Assembly: GCA_950295325.1 (NCBI GenBank)
Contig: OX485808.1
Location: 9,674,501 to 9,738,500, forward strand
Source: Polytrichum commune
Lineage: Eukaryota; Streptophyta; Polytrichopsida; Polytrichales; Polytrichaceae
Reading direction: 5' to 3'
DNA length: 64,000 nt
A program made the translations under genes and the position numbers. Positions 36,129 through 47,430 of the stretch are shown one piece after another (the first letter of the stretch is position 1; the number at the start of each line of letters is the position of its first letter). The notes below the pieces were generated by a model, which saw only the letters and a list, made by a program, of their open reading frames with translations, ran no database searches and had not been told where the DNA came from.

Positions 36129-36904
36129 CGTTTGGAGCCCTCGATTGACGTCGTCAGCGAGTCAGACTTGGGGAGCTTCTTCTACGAGACCGTTTACGAC
36201 GCCGCGTCAACCATCGACTACTCCAAGGAGCCTCTTGACGCCGGCGTCGTCGATAGCCCCCCACCCAAGCAAATCTTCCGGCGATCTGCGTCCCCGTCAC
36301 CGCTCAAAGGCATAAATCGCAAATGCGTCCGGACATCCCCCTCTCGGCCCGGCGGCAGTAGTACACCTCAACGGCGGCTGCGGATGGACGCTCGGCCTAC
36401 GAAGAGTGGAACCCTTCCTATTCCTTTGCGGGATGCCTTGCCCCTCCTCGCCAACTCCGACGGGAACGCCCCCGGTGACAAGGTGAACCCCCCCCCCCCC
36501 CCCCCAAAAAAACATGGTTATCCGCGCATTACAATCATTTTGCACTTAAAAAATGAATGTGTGACACGTTTGGGTCTTCCTCCCTAAACTAACACATGTG
36601 TTCGTGCGTTGACGCGTTGCAGGTTGCTCCCACCCGTAAACCTATGCGGTCTAGTGCGTCCATCGAGTTGGAGCGTTTCTACTCCATGACCAGAAATGCA
36701 AGACAGTCCACTTCATCGTATTCGAATTCTTCGTCGTATAATTCGGGCGGCCGACGGAATACAAAATGTGTTATTGATGGCGTTCACCCCAAGAATGGCT
36801 ATAGTCGCGGGGCGGAGATTTTCAGGAATGTTGAAGCAATGCGAGCAAAAGAAACTGCAGCAAAAGAAAAAGAGGCAAAAGAAAAAAAAAGCAAAAGAAA
36901 ATGA
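36129..36904 (+). CDS. Two-exon low-complexity product downstream of the large gene
   Basis: Exons 36129-36482 (118 codons, after GGCTCCAG, ending GACAAG before GTGAAC) and 36623-36904 (94 codons with stop, after GCGTTGCAG) join in phase 0. The product is Ser/Pro/Arg-rich (RRSASPSP, SPSRPGGSSTP) with a Lys/Glu tail (AKEKEAKEKK). No start codon is obvious in the first exon, so it is either the 3' part of the preceding gene by an alternative splice that skips the stop at 35985, or a separate transcript with an unseen first exon. The intron has a C18 homopolymer and a decayed palindrome at about 36569. No domain is recognised. Confidence 0.4.
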
Positions 36905-36984
36905 AGCAAAAGAAAAAGAGGTAGTATCCGAGGCTAGATAGGCCATAGTAGGCGTAGGGTTTTGGGCCATAGGCAAGAACATTT

Positions 36985-37345
36985 TGGGTCGCACTATCCA
37001 ATGCATGTGTGGTGTTAGCATGATATGCATTTTACATGCCACACTTTGTATGTTTTTTTTTTGCAATAATACAAGTTAGACATGATTTCCCCTTCCATAT
37101 GGTCTAAGGTTTGGATTGCCCTACCTAAACCATCACAAATATGAGTTTGGAATATTTTGTATGCAATATTATATTGGTTAACATATTAACCCTTCAATAA
37201 GATCTATGGTTTGGATTGCCCTACCTAAACCATATTCATACAAGCTCTAATATTTTGTGTGCAATAATATGAATGTTTTAAGGTTTCCCCTTAAATGTGG
37301 TCTAAGATTTGGATTGCCCACCCTAAACCATCACAAATATGAGTT
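36985..37345. repeat. Decayed palindromes and 120-bp tandem repeat near the right end of element B
   Basis: Three units contain GGTTTGGATTGCCC followed by (T)ACCTAAACC or a close variant (about 37109, 37211, 37306), which looks like the family-1 palindrome with a changed centre. Each is followed by CATCACAAATATGAGTT or a similar segment. A further half-decayed copy is near 36986. This places palindromes at both ends of the element. Confidence 0.6.
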
Positions 37346-37456
37346 ATTTATGGGGTTCTTGGTCTAAACACCTGCTTCAAAGTGTTCGCATCTTACAACT
37401 TTCTCCAATATGTGTTCCATTTATCCTTGTTCTTATTTATGTGAATGTCTCAAAAT

Positions 37457-37490
37457 GCCCAAAAAGTCTCAATTTAACGAATATAGTGTT
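37457..37490 (+). repeat. Terminal inverted repeat, right end of element B
   Basis: AAAAAGTCTCAATTTAACGA then ATATAGTGTT. It shares the terminal 28 or so bases with the left ends at 18015 and 21061 and diverges inward. ATTAGT follows directly. Confidence 0.75.
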
Positions 37491-38186
37491 ATTAGTTGTT
37501 AAAACGTCCAGTAATTGGTTTTTTACTGTTTTACTACTGAGCAATTTATTCAGTAGTAGTAATTATTTGGTGTTAATAATTTAGTTGGTCAGATAATGAC
37601 TTGTTGGTCCAAAGTTATTAAATAGCATTGCATTTCTTTGACAAGTTGATCATTTTTTATGACCTCAGTGTGCCAGTTGGTCATGTACTGGACAAAGGGC
37701 AAAAATGCGTGAGGATAGCTAGTTGCAGTGTTTTGACAGGGTGGTAACCTACCAAGTTGACCCACCTAGTAGGTAGTTGTTTTGAGGTATATAAAGATTG
37801 TCCTAGAACCTTTTGGCTCTCTTAGTACACATATGTGAAGATAGCTTAGACTCTTAGAGAAGGTGTCTATGCTTGTAAGTTTAGACCTAGAAATGTGAGG
37901 CAGTCCAGACGGACAACAGTCTTGGAAAACAAACAACAAAGTGTTGAAAGAGGGATTTGAAGAGTAGATTCATTGTTGGCATTCTCCTATTACTGCTCTC
38001 CTTCTAAGATAACATAGTTCTTAGTGTTGGCAAGACAAAGGTGTTGAAGGTGTTATTGAAAATGTGCATTGGACAACTTGTCATGTAGGAACAAAGAATG
38101 CATTAGAAAGTAGAAAGGGTGGGTATGCGCGAACGCGACACTCATAGGAGACGTCTAGAGCAAGTAGTTAGAATGACTTGGAAAAT

Positions 38187-39615
38187 GTACCATAGGTTGG
38201 TTGAAGCTTAGAAACGTTGGATTTGGATTCGGTTTGCGAAAACCACCTTTGACCAAAAACGTTAGCTAGTCATAAGGCACGGGTAGATCACTCCATTGTC
38301 AAGTTGAACATCACGTGCGACCAAAAAAAATCTTCTTTTGGTAAGTTGCACCACCAAAATGGGTCAAAATTTTATCAAATTTTTTTCATGAGTACATATA
38401 CACAGTACCTATGACATACTTAAAAATGGTAACGAAATTTGATGATTTGTTTTTTTCATAAAACATACCGTTTCTAACTAGAATGACACAGAATTGAACT
38501 AAACAAATTACTAAAAAAAATAAAGATGACTAAAAATTTCAGAAAACTATTCAAAAGTTACTATCAATGGTTATGTATATGTAGAAAAAAAATCATAAAT
38601 TTTAAAATTATATATGGCATGTAATATAGGGGTAGCAAACTTTGTCCGCACGTGGTGTTCAATTTGACAAGGAGTGATCTACCCGTGTCATAAGGACCCG
38701 AAAACTACACTATAGGTTGTAGAAGATTAGAGATGCTAGCTCTAAGCTTATATTATGAAAACAACATCTAAATGTTGGCCATTCAGACCAAAAACGTGAG
38801 CTCGTAGGTAGTGTCCAAGACATATTTTTTAGCCTTAAACGGAAGTTTAAGGCGATCATACGTCAAAGGAGTTTTCTAGAGATGCACTAGGTTGGGAGGT
38901 GTTTTTGCAAGGCTTGGAAATGACTAGCAACAAAAGAGTTAATGTAGCAAGGAAGGACTGCAAACACCCATTAACAATGGGCTTTCATATATACGTACTA
39001 TGCAGCATTTGGTTGCTGCGCAGAAGTTTACGACAATCTGGGCCGAGGTTTACGAACGCCCGTTCGTAAATGTGGCGGAAATGTAAGCTTCTGCGCAGCA
39101 ACCAAGTGCTGCACAGTTACGAACGTGCATTCGTAAACCTCGGCCCACATTTACGAATGGGCGTTCGTAAACATCAGCCCACATTTTCGTAAACTTTTGC
39201 GCATCAACCAAATGCTGCATAGTACGTATATATGAAAGCCCATTGTTAATGGGTGTTTGCAGTCCTTCCTTGCTACATTAACTCTTTTGTTGCTAGTCAT
39301 TTCTAAGCCTTGCAAAAACACCTCCCAACCTAGTGCATCTCTAGAAAACTCCTTTGACGTATGATCGCCTTAAACTTCCGTTTAAGGCTAAAAAATATGT
39401 CTTGGACACTACCTACGAGCTCACGTTTTTGGTCTGAATGGCCAACTTTTAGATGTTGTTTCCATAATATAAGCTTAGAGTTGGCATCTGTAACCTTCTA
39501 CAACCTATAGTGGAGTTTTCGGGTCCTTATGACTAGCTAACGTTTTTGGTCAAAGGTGGTTTTCGTAAACCGAATCCAGATCCAACGTTTCTAAGCTTCA
39601 ACCAACCTATGGTAC
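38187..39615. repeat. Long imperfect inverted repeat (foldback), arms about 426 bp
   Basis: Left arm 38187-39030 and right arm 39190-39615 pair over their whole length (GTACCATAGGTTGGTTGAAG on the left, its reverse complement at 39596-39615). Paired positions add to 77802 outside the MITE and 78220 inside it; the difference of 418 equals the MITE plus its target duplication, so there are no other indels that I can see. The loop (39031-39189) carries the first family-3 palindromes. Confidence 0.88.
38278..38687. mobile_element. 410-bp MITE with 8-bp target duplication
   Basis: Terminal repeats CACGGGTAGATCACTCC (left) and GGAGTGATCTACCCGTG (right), with further inward symmetry (TTGAACATCACGTGCG against CGCACGTGGTGTTCAA). 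TCATAAGG is duplicated on both sides (38270-38277 and 38688-38695). The undisturbed single site survives in the opposite foldback arm near 39524. The 8-bp duplication fits the hAT superfamily. Confidence 0.88.
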
Positions 39616-40720
39616 AAATATAAATCACAAATCACAAATCACAAATCAATGCATTTGTAGTATTGGTTCAAACATAGATGATGGTTGAGAGTTTACAAAC
39701 GCACGTTCGTAAATCACAAATCAATGCATTTGTAGTATTGGTTGAAACATATATGGTGATTGAGAGTTTACAAACGCGCGTTCGTAAATCACAAATGAAC
39801 GCATTTGTATTAATGATTCAATCACATATGATGGCTAAGAGTTTACGAACGTGCGTTCGTAAATATCACATGTGAGTATGGTCTATGTATCTAGCAATAT
39901 CCATAGATAGACATACATCTATGTATAGACCCAAACAATATATCATAGTAATATATGAACGTGCGTTCGTAAATACCACCTATGAGTATGGTCTATGTGT
40001 CTAGGAACATCCATAGATGGACATACATCTATGCATAGACCCAAACAATATGTCATGGTGATATACGAACGCACGTTCGTAAAGATATGACCCAAAGCCT
40101 TATGAACGGTCGTTTGTAAATACCACCTGTGAATATGGTCTATGTATCCAAACAACATCCATACATAGACACATCTATGCATCGACCCAAATATGATGAT
40201 GATATATGATACAAGTCTGTCATGATGATATACGAATGGGCATTCATAAAGATACCTACCAAAGCTTTACGAACGGCCATTCGTATGGAGTATACCAATC
40301 CAATTGCCCCAAATACCCGTATGATGGCATACGTTTTGCGAAAGTATGTCCGTAAATACCACAATTATTACAGTCTAAATTTTATTTGCCATAAAAAATA
40401 CAACATGTGACATACGCGCGGCCGTTCATAAAGATACCCTCCTGGAATATGTATAGGGAGGTATACGAACGCCCATTCGTATATCCCAAGTCGTATTTTT
40501 TTGTATTTTGGGCCTATAATCGACGACATACATCGTGTCGACTGTGTATGCGACTAATATTTTTTAAATCCATATCATTCAGTTTTTTTCATATGCATGT
40601 ATAATGTTCTTTGACACCAATGTGAATATATGTATCGTGTGATCTTTAACATCATGTGTTGTTTGTCCCATGCACATTTGATCATGAAATGGGATGTGCT
40701 TTACGACCGCGCGTTCGTGA
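39049..40720. repeat. Family-3 palindromes (arm TTTACGAACG, two-base centre)
   Basis: About 14 copies in various states at 39049, 39111, 39149, 39690, 39767, 39840, 39955, 40062, 40102, 40231, 40266, 40411, 40461 and 40699. Best copies are perfect 10 + 2 + 10 palindromes with centres CC, TG, CA and CG. They sit in a repeated context: CAATGCATTTGTAGTATTGG up to 39800, and ACATCCATAGATGGACATA from 39900 to 40190. Confidence 0.88.
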
Positions 40721-41616
40721 ACATATGTGAAAATCATGTCTTGTATTGATGTAGAACCATGTCCATGGTTATTTAACAAATCATTTCAACGCCTTCTAAA
40801 GATAATAAATAACACCATGTGATGCCCATGTTTATTGGAATGGAAAAATAAGGATTATTTGCACCTGACCATGGATTGTTTTGGAACACATGTTCGTGTT
40901 TATTTATGAGGTTCTCCAATGGTATCCCAACACCTACTTTTTAATGTCCACAATGCGAGCGTGTCTTTGGTTTGCTAGTCATTATTGTCTCTTTAGTTGG
41001 AAAGTGTATGTATTTCATGTCATATATACTCACATATAGTGTGTCCACTCTTATTTGCATAGCATCGGTTATGCGGTTGTCCATTCCATGGTTGTTTTTT
41101 AGGTGTGATGGTAGTGGATGTAGTAGATAGTGCCTTTGTGTTGTCGACATATGCATCGTCTTTAGATAATGAATGTGAACTCTCTTCCCGATCGGCTGAC
41201 AATATTGACGGGACAATCGTGGTGGGTGTGTTTGTGGATACATCTTTCGGTGGACATAACATAGGTTGGAATTAGTGTGAAAATAGGGGCATTGTATATA
41301 TTTGGTTGTATTGCGGCTACATTCAAACTTATTTTAAATAAGTTTGGGATGTGCCATCTAATTCAATAAGGCCTTTCCATATGGAATGCGCATCCTAGAC
41401 TCTATAATGACATAAAACCATTTTTTGGGAGATTGGATTGTTATTTTCCATGTGAAGTTCATGTTTTGATCACGATATTTAAAATTACTATATTTAGTAA
41501 TGTGAATATTCTTTGCGTACAAACTTATGAACTATCATTTTCCCAATGTTCCCAATGTTCCCATTATAATGTATGCTCACAATATTGGCATCCCAAACTA
41601 TGGGTGAATTTGATTT

Positions 41617-41655
41617 TGAGACTTTCCAAAGTCTCCGATTAACGAATATAGTGTT
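41617..41655 (+). repeat. Terminal inverted repeat, right end of the family-3 element
   Basis: GAGACTTTCCAAAGTCTC then CGATTAACGAATATAGTGTT. It has the same outer 13 bases as element B, and a different but still self-complementary inner hairpin. Confidence 0.75.
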
Positions 41656-43490
41656 AAATGCGTTCATAACAGTTTTTCGGAGCTCATTTGTGCATAGAAG
41701 ATCAACTTTTTTGGAATTTTGTTAGTCTAAGAAAAGTTTAGAAATCAAGTCATCTTTCACCTCCAACAAAGTTTATGTCATTTGAAGACTCTATGCAAAA
41801 GTTATGCGTGTTATAAAAATGAAGTCTAACTCGGTGCTTCACCTCAAAGTTTACATATCCCATATGCATTGTTGAACACAACTCCACTCTACTTGCATAA
41901 AGCACAGAGCATTCTCAACTCTTCACTCACATCTTACTTGTCATTCAATGCAAGAGAGATGTACAAGATATAAGCTTAAATAGAAAATTAAAGATAAATT
42001 TAAGCCGAATTTTTAAAAATTAAAAGAGAAAATTGCCAAAAATATGAATATACTATTTTTAGGTGCCGAACCTACTTTTTGAGCTTTAATTAATTATTCG
42101 GCTAACATGTGTCGAACCAGCTATGAACCTACGGTACTAATTAAAAAGAAATGAATGACAATTTGAATGGTATGGAATGTTTATTGCTCACATAGTCGGT
42201 TTCACAATGCTATAGTATTCCCTTCATTATTTGGTACTTGTATGATTTTTTTTTTTTAAAATGCCAAAAATAAGCCTCTCTAAACAATTACAAATAAATA
42301 TAGGGTGCTCAAAAATACGTCAAAACACCTTTTTATTTACAAATAGGGAGGGAAAAAATATTGAGAGGTGCATAAATATCCCCCCAACAAATGCCCCATT
42401 GTCGCATGTGGTTACGAAACGTAAGGGTGTGTGATCGCCCCGAGCCTTGCTGATGTATGCAACTAAAACAATGAGGAGACTGTTATCATGTAGGAGATAC
42501 ATCATTGGGAAAGTCCCCACAAAACAAAAATATACAAGGTGTGGACTTATAGAGACTGGGTGAACATGGCAAACAATCACAATTTTAATGCCTTCTTCAT
42601 CACCATGATGCAAAAGCTTGTGAGGGGATCTAACATGGAGAAGGCTTCATTGAAAGAAACAAATGACTTAACAAAAATTCCCCAACAACAAGGTCTTCTA
42701 CAGTTTTAGGCAACAATTGAATCATACATGTATGGGTTGAGTCTTTGGCCCTCCCATACAATGACATCAAGAAAAACCAAATTGTTATCAAGAGGAAGGA
42801 CTTGAATGAAGTTTTGGAGATTGTGAGGAAATGAGGTATTTGTGATCCCCAAATATAGTAGATGCACATAACTTAATCTATTAACATTGGTGTGGTTTTT
42901 CCAATGAACAATCGAATGCGGCATCTTGAAGATGTTTGAAGACGAGATTGTACAAAATTCTACACCACTGGTGTTTCAATATTTTTCTTGCTTCATGTAG
43001 ATGGTAGTAGCATGCGTTGGATAGCTTCGTGATCTTAGCATTTGAGATTGTCACCTAGTGGTTTTCTCGCCTAATACATAGATTGTCACATCATGGTTCT
43101 CTCGGCCAATACAAAGCTTGTCATATCTTGGTTCTCTCACCTAGTGCTGACCTTGAGACTTTTGTGTTACAGGCTTGGGAGACATAAAACCTGGTGTATG
43201 TTCCAGTGATATTCGCAAAAGTAGTCATCAGGGCTAAAAAAACATTTGATGAAAATCTTTAGAGTCAACAAATTGGTGAACAATGTTTATGCAAAGATGC
43301 TCACGCAATCTCCTCTTGGGAACTCATTGAACTTGGGTGTTTAGGTTAGTGTTTTTTCTCTTGAAGCTCTTTGTAGGCAATGCATTAAAATACTCTCAAC
43401 AATAATTTGGTAGGAATTTGATATTATTGGATATACACAAACGAGTTCCTACTCACTCATCCAATATAACAACTTTCATCAAACATGTCA
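41656..43490. other. AT-rich DNA without a recognised gene
   Basis: Only short frames are present. A minus-strand stretch at 42700-42920 (HNLQNFIQVLPLDNN) is too short to assign. From about 43035 to 43150 there are three imperfect 46-bp tandem units around GATTGTCACATCATGGTTCTCTC. The region lies 3' of the NLR gene. Confidence 0.55.
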
Positions 43491-43639
43491 AACCCCATAA
43501 TCATTTTGGGAGCATCATCTAGGATTTCCATCTATAAAATGCAAATTACTCCAACGCCTCGAGTGTGCACACTACGGATGATAATTCTTCCAAGGCCTCG
43601 CATTTCCACATCACGGGTTTCTTCAAACATGTCAACCCC

Positions 43640-44042
43640 CTACTCCTTCCGGGATCTTCTTCAATAATCTCCATCCACAAAAACTTAATTCCTCCAACTC
43701 CATGGGCATGCGCAATCCGGATGGAAATTCTTCCAAGGCCTCGCATTCCCACATCCCAAGTTTCTTCAAACATGTCAAACCACCTAGTCCATCCGCGATC
43801 TTCTTCCATGATTTGCAACCACCAAAATTCAATTCCACCAATGCCACGAGCGTGCACACTCCGGATGGAAATTCTTCCTCGGCATCGCATTCCCACATTT
43901 ACAGTTTTCTCAAACATGTCAAACCCCCTAGTCCTTCCGGGATCTTTTTCAATGATTTGCATCCACGAAAATTCCATACCTCCAACGCCACGAGCGTGCA
44001 CACTCCGGATGGAAATTTTTCCAAGGCCTCGCATTCCCACAT
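43640..44042 (-). pseudogene. Decayed 3' continuation of the LRR repeat
   Basis: Past the stop at 44043-44045 on the minus strand, two to three further 144-bp units continue in the same register (MWECEALEKFPSGVCTL, LVELNFGGCKSWKK, LEELSFCGWRLLKKIPEG) with more substitutions. They suggest that the gene was once longer or that decayed units accumulate at the array edge. Confidence 0.7.
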
Positions 44043-47000
44043 TTACAGTTTTTCCAAACATGTCAAATCCCCTAGTCCTTCCGGGATCTTCTTCAATGAT
44101 TTGCATCCACGAAAATTCAATTCCTGCAATGCCACGAGCGTGCACACTCCGGATGGAAATTCTTCCAAGGCCTCGCATTCCCACATGTAGAGTTTCTTCA
44201 AACATGTCAAACCCCCTAGTCCTTCCGGGATCTTCTTCAATGATTTGCATCCATAAAATGCCAATTCCTCCAATGCCACGAGCATGCGCACTCCGGATGG
44301 AAATTTTTCCAAGGCCTCGCATTCCCACATGTAGAGTTTCTTCAAACATGTCAAACCCCCTAGTCCTTCCGGGATCTTCTTCAATGATTTGCACCCATTG
44401 AAATGCAATTCCTCCAACGCCACGAGCGTGCGCACTCCGGATGGAAATTTTTCCAAGGCCTCGCAGTTCCACATGTACAGTTTTTTCAAACATGTCAAAC
44501 CGCCTAGTCCTTCCGGGATCTTCTTCAATGATTTGCACCCTTTGAAATGCAATTCCTCCAATGCCACGAGTGTGCGCACTCCGGATGGAAATTCTTCCAA
44601 GGCCTCGCATTCCCACATGTAGAGTTTCTTTAAACATGTCAAACCCCCTAGTCCTTCCGGGATCTTCTTCAATGATTTGCATCCATAAAATGCCAATTCC
44701 TCCAATGCCACGAGTGTGCCCACTCCGGATGGAAATTCTTCCAAGGCCTCGCATTCCGACATAGAGAATTCCTTCAAACATGTCAAACCCCCTAGTCCTT
44801 CCGGGATCTTCTTCAATGATTTGCATCCACGAAAATTCAATTCCTCCAATGCCACGAGCGTGCGCACTCCGGATGGAAATTCTTCCAAGGCCTCGCATTC
44901 CCACATGTAGAGTTTCTTCAAACATGTCAAACCCCCTAGTCCTTCCGGGATCTTCTTCAATGATTTGCACCCATTGAAATTCAATTCCTCCAACGCCACG
45001 AGCGTGCGCACTCCGGATGGAAATTTTTCCAAGGCCTCGCAGTTCCACATGTACAGTTTTTTCAAACATGTCAAATCGCCTAGTCCTTCCGGGATCTTCT
45101 TCAATGATTTGCACCCTTTGAAATGCAATTCCTCCAATGCCACGAGTGTGCGCACTCCGGATGGAAATTCTTCCAAGGCCTCGCATTCCCACATGTAGAG
45201 TTTCTTCAAACATGTCAAACCCCCTAGTCCTTCCGGGATGTTTTTCAATGATTTGCATCCATAAAATGCCAATTCCTCCAATGCCACGAGTGTGCGCATT
45301 CCGGATGGAAATTCTTCCAAGGCCTCGCATTCCGACATGGAGAATTCCTTCAAACATGTCAAACCCCCTAGTCCTTCCGGGATCTTCTTCAATGATTTGC
45401 ATCCACGAAAATTCAATTCCTCCAATGCCACGAGCGTGCGCACTCCGGATGGAAATTCTTCCAAGGCCTTGCATTCCCACATGTAGAGTTTCTTCAAACA
45501 TGTCAAACCCCCTAGTCCTTCCGGGATCTTCTTCAATGATTTGCACCCATTGACATGCAATTCCTCCAACGCCACGAGCGTGCGCACTCCGGATGGAAAT
45601 TTTTCCAAGGCCTCGCAGTTCCACATGTACAGTTTTTTCAAACCTGTCAAATCGCCTAGTCCTTCCGGGATCTTCTTCAATGATTTGCACCCTTTGAAAT
45701 GCAATTCCTCCAATGCCACGAGCGTGCGCACTCCGGATGGAAATTCTTCCAAGGCCTCGCATTCCCACATGTAGAGTTTCTTCAAACATGTCAAACCCCC
45801 TAGTCCTTCCGGGATCTTCTTCAATGATTTGCATCCATAAAATGCCAATTCCTCCAATGCCACGAGTGTGCGCACTCCGGATGGAAATTCTTCCAAGGCC
45901 TCGCATTCCGACATGGAGAATTCCTTCAAACATGTCAAACCCCCTAGTCCTTCCGGGATCTTCTTCAATGATTTGCATCCACGAAAATTCAATTCCTCCA
46001 ATGCCACGAGCGTGCGCACTCCGGATGGAAATTCTTCCAAGGCCTCGCATTCCCACATGTAGAGTTTCTTCAAACATGTCAAACCCCCTAGTCCTTCCGG
46101 GATCTTCTTCAATGATTTGCACCCATTGAAATGCAATTCCTCCAATGCCACAAGCGTGCACACTCCAGATGGAAATTCTTCCAAGGCCTCGTAGTTCCAC
46201 ATCCAAAGTTTCTTCAAACATGTCAAACCGCCTAGTCCTTCCGGGATCTTCTTCAATGATTTGCACCCTTTGAAATGCAATTCCTCCAATGCCACGAGCG
46301 TGCGCACTCCGGATGGAAATTCTTCCAAGGCCTCGCATTCCCACATGTAGAGTTTCTTCAAACATGTCAAACCCCCTAGTCCTTCCGTGATCTTCTTCAA
46401 TGATTTGCATCCATACAATGCCAATTCCTCCAATGCCACGAGTGTGCGCATTCCGGATGGAAATTCTTCCAAGGCCTCGCATTCCGACATGGAGAATTCC
46501 TTCAAACATGTCAAACCGCCTAGTCCTTCCGGGATCTTCTTCAATGATTTGCATCCACGAAAATTCAATTCCTCCAATGCCACGAGCGTGCGCACTCCGG
46601 ATGGAAATTCTTCCAAGGCCTCGCATTCCCACATGTAGAGTTTCTTCAAACATGTCAAACCCCCTAGTCCTTCCGGGATCTTCTTCAATGATTTGCACCC
46701 ATTGAAATGCAATTCCTCCAATGCCACGAGTGTGCGCACTCCGGATGGAAATTCTTCCAAGGCCTCGCATTCCGACATGGAGAATTTTTTCAAACATGTC
46801 AAACCCCCTAGTCCTTCCGGGATCTTCTTCAATGATTTGCACCCATTGAAATTCAATTCCTCCAACGCCACGAGCGTGCGCACTCCGGATGGAAATTTTT
46901 CCAAGGCCTCGCAGTTCCACATGTACAGTTTTTTCAAACATGTCAAATCGCCTAGTCCTTCCGGGATCTTCTTCAATGATTTGCACCCTTTGAAATGCAA

Positions 47001-47430
47001 TTCCTCCAACGCCACGAGCGTGCGCACTCCGGATGGAAATTTTTCCAAGGCCTCGCAGTTCCACATGTACAGTTTTTTCAAACATGTCAAACCGCCTAGT
47101 CCTTCCGGGATCTTCTTCAATGATTTGCATCCATAAAATGCCAATTCCTCCAATGCCACGAGCGTGCGCACTCCGGATGGAAATTCTTCCAAGGCCTCGC
47201 ATTCCCACATGTAGAGTTTCTTCAAACATGTCAAACCCGCTAGTCCTTCCGGGGTCTTCTTCAATGATTTGCATCCATAAAATGCCAATTCCTCCAATGC
47301 CACGAGCGTGCACACTCCGGATGGAAATTCTTCCAAGGCCTCGCATTCCGACATGGAGAGTTCCTTCAAACATGTCAAACCCCCTAATCCTTCCGGGATC
47401 TTTTTCAAGGATTTGCATTGTAAAATGTTT
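43640..47430 (-). repeat. 144-bp coding satellite of LRR units with a 576-bp higher-order period
   Basis: About 26 tandem 144-bp units, each encoding two 24-residue LRRs. Unit types recognised by the residues after EEL (NFRG, AFYG, HFKG, HFNG) recur in that order, giving a four-unit, 576-bp higher-order repeat. FSMSEC-type units lie at about 44758, 45334, 45910, 46486, 46774 and 47350, that is 576, 576, 576, 288 and 576 apart. High DNA identity points to unequal crossing over or gene conversion. Confidence 0.9.

Larger units (their letters stand above)
21061..37490 (+). mobile_element. Element B: 16.4-kb CACTA-ended element with ParB/MTase/FCP1-like gene
   Basis: The left end GAACACTATATTCG is at 21061 and the right end CGAATATAGTGTT at 37490; the two termini share AACACTATATTCGTTAAATTGAGACTTT, read in two pieces on opposite strands. 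Inside, in order: DUF7869 gene (minus), family-1 palindrome array, non-coding DNA with a foldback and telomere-like repeats, GC-rich leader, second palindrome array, the large ParB/MTase/FCP1-like gene (plus), a small gene, and decayed palindromes. ATTAGT follows the right end (37491-37496); its reverse complement follows the end of copy 1. Element B lies inside copy 2. That the two ends belong to one insertion is inference. Confidence 0.65.
37497..41655 (+). mobile_element. Gene-less element remnant with family-3 palindromes and a right terminus
   Basis: It ends at 41655 with GATTAACGAATATAGTGTT preceded by the hairpin GAGACTTTCCAAAGTCTC, the same terminus class as element B. It contains a long foldback (38187-39615), a MITE, and about 14 family-3 palindromes. 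No matching left terminus is adjacent. If element B was inserted inside this element, its left part would be the sequence now at 3626 and onward (inverted). No protein-coding gene is seen. Confidence 0.5.

Noticed and set aside
18015-41655. Pairing of the 18015 and 41655 termini as the two ends of one element
   Set aside because: Flanking bases show no duplication and the copy 2 gene does not resume after element B, so the pairing is unsupported.
43546-47418. A 1,290-codon minus-strand open frame overlapping the LRR exon in another register
   Set aside because: It is open only because the 144-bp unit is a multiple of three and happens to lack stops in that frame. The in-register frame continues NB-ARC into canonical LRRs, so this one is a shadow.
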